A program made the translations under genes and the position numbers. A stretch of 25,047 bases of DNA, from contig SSTB01000120.1 of assembly GCA_009469665.1 (NCBI GenBank), forward strand, positions 1 through 25,047, written 5' to 3'. The stretch comes from Azonexaceae bacterium. Lineage in GTDB: Bacteria; Pseudomonadota; Gammaproteobacteria; Burkholderiales; Rhodocyclaceae. The stretch's first letter is position 1. Each line of letters begins with the position of its first letter. Below, one piece after another: positions 8,469-14,936 of this stretch. Below the pieces are notes generated by a model. It was not told where the DNA came from. It saw only the letters and a list, made by a program, of their open reading frames with translations, and ran no database searches.

Positions 8469-8978
8469 TCATCGGGGACGCAGCAGGGCAGCGACAGCCA
8501 GGGCGACGAAGAGCGCGATCAGGGCCCACTTGCCCCCGGAGACCAGGCCGGCGACGAGGAAGAGGGCGTCGGCGGAGCGGTCAAGGTGCGTGGCCAGGTA
8601 ATACTCAAGCCCGTTCTCCAGGGCATCGAGTCCGGCCGCCGCAGGGAGAAGCCCAGCGAAGCCGGGCCGCAGGGGGGCGGGCAGCGCGGTGGCCAGGAGG
8701 GTGCGGGTCGCCAGGCGGTGGCCGAAAAGGCCATAGGCCAGCACGAAAGCCCCGTCGATGAGCAGGTTGGCCGGTAGCAACGCGGCCCCCGTTCCCCAGC
8801 GGGTCAGAATTTCCGCGAAATCTGCCCGGCTGTAGATGAATTGCAGCGCCAGGACCGGGGGCTCCAGGGAACGCTGATGAAAGATCATGAGGCCGTAGAG
8901 CAGCACCGCGAGGGTGGCGAGCCCCCCCGGAAAGCCGGCCAGGCGGGAGCGACGCAGGGACGATGGAGGAGGGCTCAA
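8469..8978 (-). CDS. Small polytopic membrane protein of unknown function
   Basis: This protein has about 169 residues if translation starts at TTG 8978; the frame is open to ATG 9122. It has roughly four hydrophobic segments: GGLATLAVLLYGLMIF, ANLLIDGAFVLAYGLFGH, a weaker central one before DALENGLEYYLATHLDRSADALF, and ALIALFVALAVAALL at the C-terminus. I do not recognise the family. The shorter start is preferred because a TATAAT box lies at 9016-9011, inside the longer frame, and the extra 48 residues are polar and unlike a membrane protein N-terminus. No start has a good ribosome-binding site, so the N-terminus is uncertain. It is divergent from pqqA and lies 75 bases upstream of the alpha-2-macroglobulin gene on the same strand, so the two may be co-transcribed. 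Confidence 0.6.
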   Translation of the reverse strand: MSPPPSSLRRSRLAGFPGGLATLAVLLYGLMIFHQRSLEPPVLALQFIYSRADFAEILTRWGTGAALLPANLLIDGAFVLAYGLFGHRLATRTLLATALPAPLRPGFAGLLPAAAGLDALENGLEYYLATHLDRSADALFLVAGLVSGGKWALIALFVALAVAALLRPR

Positions 8979-9010
8979 GGGGCTAGGCCGAAGGAGGGGG
9001 TCGAGGGCGC

Positions 9011-9016
9011 CATTAT
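9011..9016 (-). promoter_or_regulatory. -10 box for the membrane-protein gene
   Basis: TATAAT on the minus strand (in GCCTATAATGGC). It would place transcription start about 25 bases before TTG 8978. No convincing -35 box. Confidence 0.4.
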
Positions 9017-9098
9017 AGGCAGCGTCCTTGAACCGCCCGGAAATTCGCCCTGCACGTCCTTGATCGGCGTCAACGAGCTCTGTTGTGGCGGCGGGAAA

Positions 9099-9119
9099 GC
9101 GAAAAATCATGATTTTCGC
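9099..9119. promoter_or_regulatory. Near-perfect 21-base palindrome in the divergent pqqA promoter region
   Basis: The arms GCGAAA and TTTCGC flank the palindromic centre ATCATGAT, with one extra A on the left side. It lies between the TATAAT of the divergent membrane gene and pqqA, so it is placed to bind a dimeric regulator of either gene. The regulator is not in the window. Confidence 0.45.
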
Positions 9120-9261
9120 CAAGAGGGATTCCAGAAACTCGCCAGTCCCGGCTCATGGCACGGGGGAGGGCGCCCCCAGAGCCCCGGCGCACCATGGCTT
9201 CGGGGTCGCGGCCTGCGCCGCGGTTCCCCGTTTACAACCTTTACACAACAAGGAGTACGAC

Positions 9262-9336
9262 ATGCAGTGGATTGATCCCGCCTATTGCGACATTCGTCTG
9301 GGCTTCGAAGTCACCGCCTACGTTTACGTTCGCTAA
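9262..9336 (+). CDS. pqqA: PQQ precursor peptide PqqA
   Basis: This 24-residue peptide, M-Q-W-I-D-P-A-Y-C-D-I-R then LGFEVTAYVYVR, is the ribosomal precursor of pyrroloquinoline quinone. The conserved Glu16 and Tyr20 in E-V-T-x-Y are the residues that PqqE cross-links and that become the cofactor. The sequence is of the short pseudomonad type (PAYTDLRIGFEVTMY) and has a Cys at position 9. A strong AAGGAG site lies 6 bases upstream of the ATG. The neighbours pqqD and pqqE confirm the identity. A stem-loop follows the gene and could make its transcript more abundant than the rest. Confidence 0.93.
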   Translation: MQWIDPAYCDIRLGFEVTAYVYVR

Positions 9337-9350
9337 GGCGATGTAAGCAC

Positions 9351-9418
9351 GGCCCCGGCTCCGCCAAGCCCTCCGTTCCGTATGTTCGGCGCGGCGGGTC
9401 GGGGCCACCGGGCTTTTT
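9351..9418 (+). terminator. Stem-loop between pqqA and pqqD, possible attenuator
   Basis: GGCCCCG (9351-9357) pairs with CGGGGCC (9400-9406), and inside it CCGCC (9361-9365) pairs with GGCGG (9393-9397). It is followed by GGGCTTTTT (9410-9418). The three-base gap before GGGCTTTTT makes it an imperfect terminator, suited to partial read-through into pqqD. Confidence 0.45.
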
Positions 9419-9438
9419 GATTCCTGGAGATCGGATTC

Positions 9439-9732
9439 ATGACCGACACCGCAGTCCCCGCGGCCGAAGACCGGTTCGCCCTCAACCCGATGTACCTCTT
9501 CCGCTGGGAGGAGACGCAGCAGGCTTACGTCCTCCTCTACCCGGAGGGCATCGTCAAGCTCAACGAGACCGCCGGCGAGATCATCAAGCGCTGCGATGGC
9601 CAGCGTACCGTCGCCGAAATGGTCGGCGACCTGCAACACACCTACCCCGGCGACGACCTGCGCGTGGCCGAGGGCGTCTACAAGTTTCTGGAGGTTTTCC
9701 GTGCCAAAGGATGGATCCGTCGTCAGGCTTGA
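9439..9732 (+). CDS. pqqD: PQQ biosynthesis peptide chaperone PqqD
   Basis: This 97-residue protein matches PqqD, the small winged-helix-like carrier that binds PqqA and presents it to PqqE. Typical features are FRWEETQQAYVLLYPEGIVKLNETAGEI read across residues 22-49 and the C-terminal FLEVFRAKGWI. Its length is normal for the family. The ATG has an upstream purine-rich CTGGAGATCGG that can serve as ribosome-binding site. It overlaps pqqE by 32 bases, so production of the two partners is probably coupled. Confidence 0.93.
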   Translation: MTDTAVPAAEDRFALNPMYLFRWEETQQAYVLLYPEGIVKLNETAGEIIKRCDGQRTVAEMVGDLQHTYPGDDLRVAEGVYKFLEVFRAKGWIRRQA

Positions 9733-10837
9733 CGGCCAGGGCAAGCCGCTGTGGCTGGTGCTCGAACTCACATACCGCTGCCCCCTGAAGTGCCCCTGGT
9801 GCAGCAACCCGGTCAATTTCGACGCCTGCGGCGGCAATGAGCTGTCCACCGAGGAGTGGAAGCGCGTTCTGAAGGAAGGCCGCCAACTGGGGGCCCTGCA
9901 ACTGGGCTTCACCGGGGGCGAACCCATGCTGCGGGACGACCTGGAAGAATTGGTCGCCGAGGCGAACCGCCTGGGCTACTACACCAATCTCATCACCTCC
10001 GGCGTGGGGGTCAATGAAACCCGCCTGGCGGCCTTGAAGGCTGCCGGCCTCAACCAGATCCAGCTTTCCATCCAGTCCAGCGACCGGGATCTCACCGACC
10101 GTCTGGTGGGGGCCCGGGCCTTCGACCTGAAGATTGAGGTGGCCAGGATGATGAAGCGCTACGGCTTCCCCATGGTGCTCAATGTGCCGGTCTTCCGCCA
10201 GAATGTGGACCAGACGGCAGAAATCCTGGCCATGGCCGAGGACATCGGCGTCGAGTACGTGGAATTCGCCAACATCCAGTACTACAACTGGGCCATGGTC
10301 AATAGGGATGAACTCCTGCCCACCCGAGAGCAGATCGAGCGCGCCGAGAAGACGGTGCAGGCGGCCCGGGAGCGGCTGGGGGACAAGATGACCATCTACT
10401 TCGTCATCCCCGATTACTACGAGGAGCGCCCCAAGGCCTGCATGAACGGCTGGGGTTCGATCCACCTCACCGTGGCTCCCGACGGCGCCGCGCTGCCCTG
10501 CCAGGAAGCCCGCCTCATCGAGGGCCTGGAGTTTCCCACCGTGCGCGAGCACTCCCTGGCCTGGCTGTGGGACGAATCGCCCACCTTCCAGAAATTCCGC
10601 GGCCAGGGCTGGATGAAGGAGCCCTGCAACTCCTGCCACGAAAAGGAAAAGGATTTCGGCGGATGTCGCTGTCAGGCTTTCCTGCTCACCGGTGACGCCT
10701 GCAACACCGACCCGGCCTGCGCCAAGTCGCCCCACCATCACCTCATCGGCGAGGCGGTGGCCAGGGCCCACGCGCCGGAGCGGGAAACGCGGCCCCTCAT
10801 CATGCGCACCGAAAAGGCGGCCCGCTGTGTTGAGTAG
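9701..10837 (+). CDS. pqqE: Radical SAM enzyme PqqE (PqqA glutamate-tyrosine cross-linking)
   Basis: This 378-residue radical SAM protein forms the carbon-carbon bond between Glu and Tyr of PqqA, the first committed step of PQQ synthesis. The SAM cluster motif is Cys27-x3-Cys31-x2-Cys34 in TYRCPLKCPWCSNP, and the SAM-binding GGEP is at 72-75. The C-terminal SPASM region has the auxiliary-cluster cysteines: KACMNGWG, LPCQEA, CNSCHEKEKDFGGCRCQAF and CNTDPACAKS. The start is GTG 9701, inside pqqD, with GGAGG 6 bases upstream; longer readings are shadows of pqqD. The stretch after the SAM cluster (VNFDACGGNELSTEEW) has an additional Cys that I do not recall from canonical PqqE. pqqB and pqqC are not in the window. 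Confidence 0.94.
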   Translation: MPKDGSVVRLDGQGKPLWLVLELTYRCPLKCPWCSNPVNFDACGGNELSTEEWKRVLKEGRQLGALQLGFTGGEPMLRDDLEELVAEANRLGYYTNLITSGVGVNETRLAALKAAGLNQIQLSIQSSDRDLTDRLVGARAFDLKIEVARMMKRYGFPMVLNVPVFRQNVDQTAEILAMAEDIGVEYVEFANIQYYNWAMVNRDELLPTREQIERAEKTVQAARERLGDKMTIYFVIPDYYEERPKACMNGWGSIHLTVAPDGAALPCQEARLIEGLEFPTVREHSLAWLWDESPTFQKFRGQGWMKEPCNSCHEKEKDFGGCRCQAFLLTGDACNTDPACAKSPHHHLIGEAVARAHAPERETRPLIMRTEKAARCVE

Positions 10838-10928
10838 GATTCTCGACTCGTCCCTGAACGCCGTCCTCCTGGGGGTGGCGCTCACCGTGGCGCTGACCCT
10901 GCTCCTGCGTGCGGCCCAGGGGGGCTGA
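10827..10928 (+). CDS. 33-residue single-pass membrane peptide
   Basis: Starting at GTG 10827 (or TTG 10830), this short frame encodes a peptide with one hydrophobic helix, NAVLLGVALTVALTLLL, preceded by SRILDSSL and followed by RAAQGG. It overlaps the end of pqqE by 11 bases, and its TGA overlaps the ATG of the next gene (TGATG), which supports real translation and coupling to the neighbouring membrane protein. It may be a small subunit of that protein. There is no strong ribosome-binding site, and no family is recognised. Confidence 0.55.
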   Translation: MLSRILDSSLNAVLLGVALTVALTLLLRAAQGG

Positions 10929-11434
10929 TGGACGCCGCCTTCCTCGAAATCCTGGCCCGGGTGCTGCATTTTCTCGGCGCCCTGGTCTGGATCGGCCACA
11001 ACTACGCCACGGCGGTGACCCGCTCCGCCTACGTGCCGCTTTCCCCGGACGATCTGGCCGATCCGGACAGTCCCCGCCAGCAGGCCCTCCTGCAAAGGGA
11101 ACACGGCACCTTCCGCTACGCTTCCCTGGTCACCCTGGGCAGCGGCCTCTTCATGCTCTGGCAGCGGGGCTGGCTGGAAGGGGCGGCGACGCTCAAGGGG
11201 GATCTCGCGCCCATCGGCCTCGGCATGTGGATCGGCGTCATCATGGTCCTCAACCTCTGGTTCGTCCTCTGGCCCAATCAGAAGCGCGTCCTGGGCTTTG
11301 TCGCGGCGCCCCTGGACGTGCGTCTGCGGGCGTCGCGGCGCACCTTCCTTTCAGCCCGGGTCAATACCATGCTGTCCATTCCGGTCCTGTTCTTCATGGC
11401 GGCGGGGGCCCACGGCGCCTTCATCTTCCACTGA
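10928..11434 (+). CDS. Membrane protein resembling the PuuD urate hydroxylase N-terminal domain
   Basis: This 168-residue protein has about four membrane helices. It resembles the membrane domain found at the N-terminus of urate hydroxylase PuuD: an early helix with LHFLGALVWIGHNYA carrying two His residues, REHGTFRYASL, NLWFVLWPNQKRVLG, and a late segment ARVNTMLSIPVLFFMAAGAHG. In PuuD this domain is joined to a cytochrome c domain, which is missing here. The conserved His residues could bind heme (inference). The gene is coupled to the preceding 33-residue peptide by TGATG. Its TGA stop is the left boundary of a repeat element. A role in electron transfer linked to the pqq products is possible but not shown. 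Confidence 0.7.
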   Translation: MDAAFLEILARVLHFLGALVWIGHNYATAVTRSAYVPLSPDDLADPDSPRQQALLQREHGTFRYASLVTLGSGLFMLWQRGWLEGAATLKGDLAPIGLGMWIGVIMVLNLWFVLWPNQKRVLGFVAAPLDVRLRASRRTFLSARVNTMLSIPVLFFMAAGAHGAFIFH

Positions 11435-11593
11435 GAGCCCGTGAAAATTTCATTCGCCCCCGCTCGTCTTGCCCCGCTGCGCCCGCTCGGCGTCGCCAAT
11501 GCTCGCCGTAGCCCTAGCTATGGCTGTGCTTTGCGCCTTGATCGTGCGCACCTGGGCACGCCGCTCGGGCGCGCCCCAAAAATTCACAGGCTC
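11435..11593 (+). repeat. Family 1 MITE-like element, copy 1
   Basis: This 159-base element has imperfect terminal inverted repeats: GAGCCCGTGAAAATTT at the left and AAAAATTCACAGGCTC at the right. TGA lies directly outside both ends (11432-11434 and 11594-11596), in the same orientation, as expected for a 3-base target duplication. The left TGA is the stop of the upstream gene and the right TGA overlaps the ATG of the next. It has an internal hairpin and is clearly homologous, at equal length, to the copy at 19020. A short frame reading MPRCARSASPMLAVA inside it is repeat-derived and probably not a gene. Confidence 0.85.
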
Positions 11594-11595
11594 TG

Positions 11596-12660
11596 ATGGC
11601 TGTGCCCCGGTACAGCTTCAGCGCGGCGGCGGGGCCCTTGCCGGCTCCCGTGGCGGCCAGGGTGGCGGAAGCCTGCCGCGATTGGCAGGGGGGCGGCTCG
11701 ATCCTGGGGCTTTCCTTCGTTTCCGAACGATTCAAGGCCCTGCAGCAGGAAACAGAGAGCGCCCTGCGCCGCCTGCTGGCAGTGCCCGAAGGGTTTCGCA
11801 TTCTTTTCCTCTCCGGCGGCGCCACGGCCCAGTTCGCCGCCTTGCCCTTCAATCTTCTCGCCGGGGGAAGGGCGGTCTATCTGGATTCCGGCCATTGGTC
11901 CCGCCGTGCGCGAGACGAGGCGGCCCGCCACGGCCCGGTCATCACGCTGCCCATGGCCGGTCTTGCCGCCTACGACGGCTGGCAGGGGGTGGAGGCCCCG
12001 GCGTATTGCCACCTCACCAGCAACGAAACTGCCGACGGTGTTCAGTGGGCCGAGGTCCCGGCCCTGCCGGTGCCCCTGTCGGTGGACATGACCTCCGATT
12101 TCCTCACCCGGCCCATCGATTTCGGCCGCGTTGCCCTGGCCTACGCCGGCACCCAGAAGAGCATCGGCGTTCCCGGCCTTACGGTGGTGATCCTGCGCGA
12201 AGACCTTCTGGGCCGCGCCGCCCCGACCACGCCCCGGGTGCTCGACTACACCGTTCAGGCGGCTGCCGAATCCCGGGTCAATACCCCGCCGGTGTTCGCT
12301 ATTTTCGTGCTCCACGCCATGCTGGGCTGGATCGCGGATCAGGGGGGCGTCGCCGCCATGGCGGCGGCCGCCCGGCGGCGCAGCGGGGCGGTCTACTGGG
12401 CGGTAGATGAGAATCCGGCCTATCGCGCCCTCGTCCCGCCGCAGCAGCGCTCACGCATCAACCCCTGTTTCCGCCTGGCGGACGAGGCGGCCACCGCCGC
12501 CTTTCTGGGGGCGGCCCAGGCCGAGGGACTCCTGGACCTGAGGGGGCATCCCGACGTGGGGGGGGTACGGGTGAGTCTGTACAACGGTCTGCCCGACGAC
12601 GCCGTGGCCGCCCTGGTGGGCTTCCTGGGCGACTACGCCAGTCTTGGAGCGGCGGCCTGA
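11596..12660 (+). CDS. SerC-like class V aminotransferase with altered substrate residues
   Basis: This 354-residue PLP enzyme is homologous to phosphoserine aminotransferase. PLP features are kept: Lys188 in YAGTQKSIGVPGLTVVILRE for the Schiff base and Asp in SVDMTSDFLTRPID. NETADGVQW matches NETIDGV of SerC. However, the His-Arg pair that in E. coli SerC binds substrate phosphate (SHRGKEF) is replaced by LSFVSERF, GGGRGQF becomes GGATAQF, and GHRVVGGMR becomes GHPDVGGVR. It is therefore unlikely to be the housekeeping SerC; the substrate is unknown. The ATG lies at the right edge of the family 1 element with only a weak AGG as ribosome-binding site, so its native translation signal was probably the stop codon of the preceding gene. 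Confidence 0.82.
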   Translation: MAVPRYSFSAAAGPLPAPVAARVAEACRDWQGGGSILGLSFVSERFKALQQETESALRRLLAVPEGFRILFLSGGATAQFAALPFNLLAGGRAVYLDSGHWSRRARDEAARHGPVITLPMAGLAAYDGWQGVEAPAYCHLTSNETADGVQWAEVPALPVPLSVDMTSDFLTRPIDFGRVALAYAGTQKSIGVPGLTVVILREDLLGRAAPTTPRVLDYTVQAAAESRVNTPPVFAIFVLHAMLGWIADQGGVAAMAAAARRRSGAVYWAVDENPAYRALVPPQQRSRINPCFRLADEAATAAFLGAAQAEGLLDLRGHPDVGGVRVSLYNGLPDDAVAALVGFLGDYASLGAAA

Positions 12661-12673
12661 TGGGGTTGGACTG

Positions 12674-13555
12674 ATGGGCGCGCTGGGCGCCTCGCCGGCG
12701 TCCCTGTCCCGCCTCGCCCTGCGCACCCGCTGGCGTCTCCTCGATCTTCTGGCCACCCGAGGCGCTGCCGAGGCCGGTCCCCCCGTTCATGTCCTGGGGC
12801 TGGTATTTCCGGGCCCGGTAGGGCTGGCGGCGGGATTCGACCGCCATGGCCGCCTGTTCGAGGGAGCCGCCGCCCTGGGCCTGGGCGCGGTGGAGGCGGG
12901 GACCGTGTTCGCCGGGCAGCGCCGGCGGGTACCCCCGCCCACGGCACAACCCGGGGGGGCGCGCCGGGGAATCAGTCTGGGCAAGCCCCAGGCGATCCCA
13001 TGGCCCAGCGCCGAGCACGCCTTTCTCCAGGCCAGGCGCGAGCACGGCGCCGGGGCCGACACCCTCTGTCTCAACCCGGGGCGCGACTGCCCGTCTGCAG
13101 CCCGTTTCGCCGGCGTCGTCGCGGCCGTCACCGAAGCCGAGGCCGGCGGCCGGCCCTTGCTGGTCAAGCTGAGTGCCCATTGGCCGGACCCGGCGGAGGC
13201 CGCCGCCCTGTGGGTGGCCGCCGGTGCCCGGGGAATCCTGGTGGCGGCCGAGGGCAGTGCCGATCCGCCGGGCGTCCTCCTTGCCCTGCGCCGCCGCCTG
13301 GGGGCGGGTATCGCCCTGGTAAGCGTCGGCGGCATCGCTTCGGCCCGGGAAGCCCTGGCGCGGCGGGCCGCGGGGGCGGACCTGGTGCAGATCCACCGCG
13401 GTCTGGTGCAACGCGGGCCGGCCCTCATCGGCGAAATCAACCGGGCCTGGCGCGGCGGTGCTATCCTGCCCGCCCCGTCCGCTTCTGCGCTTCATCGCGC
13501 CCAGCCATCATGGATCAAGTCGTCAAGCTCTACAGCCGCAAGCCCCGCCCCGTGA
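12674..13555 (+). CDS. Dihydroorotate-dehydrogenase-like flavoprotein lacking the catalytic loop
   Basis: This 293-residue protein is related to the quinone-type dihydroorotate dehydrogenase PyrD. The N-terminal GLVFPGPVGLAAGFDRHG and ALGLGAVEAGTVF, and the FMN-phosphate region VSVGGIASAREAL and ADLVQIHRGLVQRGP, match the family. The catalytic loop with Ser (NVSSPNTPGLR in PyrD) is replaced by LCLNPGRDCPSAARF, and the substrate-binding Asn stretches NRMGFNN and NTT are absent. FMN binding is plausible but dihydroorotate oxidation is not. ATG 12674 is chosen because it lies next to the preceding stop and overlaps the TGA of a four-codon linker; ATG 12644 is also in frame. The gene overlaps the prolyl isomerase by 46 bases. 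Confidence 0.75.
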   Translation: MGALGASPASLSRLALRTRWRLLDLLATRGAAEAGPPVHVLGLVFPGPVGLAAGFDRHGRLFEGAAALGLGAVEAGTVFAGQRRRVPPPTAQPGGARRGISLGKPQAIPWPSAEHAFLQARREHGAGADTLCLNPGRDCPSAARFAGVVAAVTEAEAGGRPLLVKLSAHWPDPAEAAALWVAAGARGILVAAEGSADPPGVLLALRRRLGAGIALVSVGGIASAREALARRAAGADLVQIHRGLVQRGPALIGEINRAWRGGAILPAPSASALHRAQPSWIKSSSSTAASPAP

Positions 13556-14313
13556 TCGTCAACGGCGAAACCATCCCCGAGGAGGCCATCGCTGCCGCCA
13601 CCTCGGATTTCGCCGATTCCCCCAAGCCCCGCGACGCGGCGGCCCGGGCCCTGGCTGTCCAGGTGCTCCTGCGCCAGCGGGCCGTGGTGGCGCGCATTGA
13701 TGCCGAGGACGAGGCGACGGCCATTGAGCGTCTCCTGAGCGCCGAGATTCCCCGGGAGACGGTTTCTGACGAGGAAGTCCGCCGCTATTACGAAGGCAAC
13801 CCGGACCGCTTTTCCAGCGGTGACCTGTTCCAGGTGCGCCATATCCTGTTCGACACCCGGGCGGGGGACGAAGAGGCCAAGGAGCGTGCGCGGCAGGCCG
13901 CCGACCTGTTGCTGCGGCTCAAGGATCATCCCGAAGGCTTCGAAGCTGCCGCCCGCCAGGTTTCGGCCTGCACCAGCGCCGAGGTGGGCGGGCAACTGGG
14001 GCAGTTGTCCGCCGGCTCCGTGGTGCCGGAATTCTGGTCCGCCCTGGTGGCCTTCGGCCGCGCCGGGCTCCTGCCCAACCCGGTGGAAACCCGCTTCGGC
14101 CTGCACCTGATCCAGGTCGACCATTGCGTGCGGGGGCGGGTGCTGCCCTTCGAAATCGTCGCCGATCGCATCCGGGAACACCTCGCCGACCGGCGGGACA
14201 CCCTGGCCCAGCGGGAATACGTGGCAGGGCTCATTGCCTCGGCGCAGATCAGCGGGGTCGATTTCGGCGATACCTCGCCTGCCGCTCCGGGCCCCGGCTT
14301 GCCCCTCGAGTAG
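13510..14313 (+). CDS. Parvulin-type peptidylprolyl isomerase
   Basis: This 267-residue protein has a parvulin rotamase domain at about residues 105-205: VRHILFDTR at the start, then AARQVSACTSAEVGGQLGQL, GSVVPEFWSALVAF and VETRFGLHLIQVDH at the end. The N-terminal helical region with YYEGNPDRF is of the SurA/NifM style. No signal peptide is visible, so it is probably cytoplasmic, like the NifM-like isomerases that help metalloenzymes mature. It is the last gene of the pqq run and overlaps its upstream neighbour by 46 bases. Its client is unknown. Confidence 0.85.
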   Translation: MDQVVKLYSRKPRPVIVNGETIPEEAIAAATSDFADSPKPRDAAARALAVQVLLRQRAVVARIDAEDEATAIERLLSAEIPRETVSDEEVRRYYEGNPDRFSSGDLFQVRHILFDTRAGDEEAKERARQAADLLLRLKDHPEGFEAAARQVSACTSAEVGGQLGQLSAGSVVPEFWSALVAFGRAGLLPNPVETRFGLHLIQVDHCVRGRVLPFEIVADRIREHLADRRDTLAQREYVAGLIASAQISGVDFGDTSPAAPGPGLPLE

Positions 14314-14342
14314 CGACCGGTGGCCTGGCCAGGCTGCGATCT

Positions 14343-14515
14343 CTAGTCGTCAGTCAGAGAGGTTTGCGGCTATGCCCAGGAGCGCATCCGCGCCCCGATC
14401 GCACGAAACGAACCGCAGCCATGGCTGAACTGGAGCTATGGCGAAGATGAGCGGCAAAGCGAGCCGGGATGCGGGGCGTGCCGACCCGTGCTGGACCGAT
14501 CCGACAGACGACTAG
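14343..14515. repeat. Family 2 MITE-like element, copy 1
   Basis: This 173-base element is bounded by CTAG on both sides, with inverted termini CTAGTCGTCAGTCAGA and TCCGACAGACGACTAG. It is homologous along its length, in the same orientation, to the copy at 14937 (shared blocks include GCGCATCCGCGCCC, GAACCGCAGCCAT and GGGATGCGGGGCG). The right CTAG provides the TAG stop (14514-14512) of the minus-strand cupin gene. Confidence 0.85.
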
Positions 14516-14916
14516 GCCTCGTCCGGCAGTCGGGCGTGAATCGCCAGCCAGACGGTGGCCTGGTCGGGATCGGTCCATTCGACGCGGTGGCGGCGGTGGG
14601 CGGCTATGGCGATGAATTCCCCGGGGCCTAGGGAACGCGCCGCGGCCTCGTCAGCAAAGCGCAACCGGGCGGCGCCTTGCAGGACCAGGACCCATTCGTC
14701 CCAGGCCTGGTCGTACCAGAAGCCCGGCGGGCTCGCTTGGCCGGTGGAGACGATGCGCTCGACCTTCAGACCGGGGCGGGTGAAGAGGGGAGCGAAGTGC
14801 TCCTCGCCGCCCGGGGCGGGAAGCCCGGCCAGGAGATTGCCCGTGCCGGGCTCGCCGACCAGGGCACCTGCGTTTTGGTCGGACCGGATGGGGCCCTTGC
14901 AGAGGGTGGAGGCCAT
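14512..14916 (-). CDS. Small cupin-domain protein
   Basis: This 134-residue single-domain cupin starts with a variable 25-residue stretch. Then come NLLAGLPAPGGEEHFAPLF, the first cupin motif region PGFWYDQAWDEWVLVLQGAARLRF and the second, LGPGEFIAIAAHRRHRVEW. The usual His-x-His of motif 1 is replaced by Trp-Tyr-Asp-Gln, while Glu and a downstream His remain, so metal binding may be modified. Proteins of this kind are often annotated only as cupin 2. Its TAG stop is the terminus of a family 2 element, and a second copy of that element starts 20 bases upstream of its ATG, so the gene is bracketed by two direct repeats. No ribosome-binding site is seen before ATG 14916; a later start is possible. 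Confidence 0.75.
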   Translation of the reverse strand: MASTLCKGPIRSDQNAGALVGEPGTGNLLAGLPAPGGEEHFAPLFTRPGLKVERIVSTGQASPPGFWYDQAWDEWVLVLQGAARLRFADEAAARSLGPGEFIAIAAHRRHRVEWTDPDQATVWLAIHARLPDEA

Positions 14917-14936
14917 GGCGCGATTTCGCCGAGCGT

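Noticed and set aside
9156..9172. TGGCAC followed by GGGGG as a sigma-54 promoter for pqqA
   Set aside because: The -24 half is present but the -12 half (TTGC) is missing at the required spacing.
13458..13700. Alternative frames across the overlap of the DHODH-like and prolyl isomerase genes
   Set aside because: These are Arg/Pro-rich out-of-frame readings of the isomerase N-terminus; the isomerase frame from 13510 has the recognised domain.
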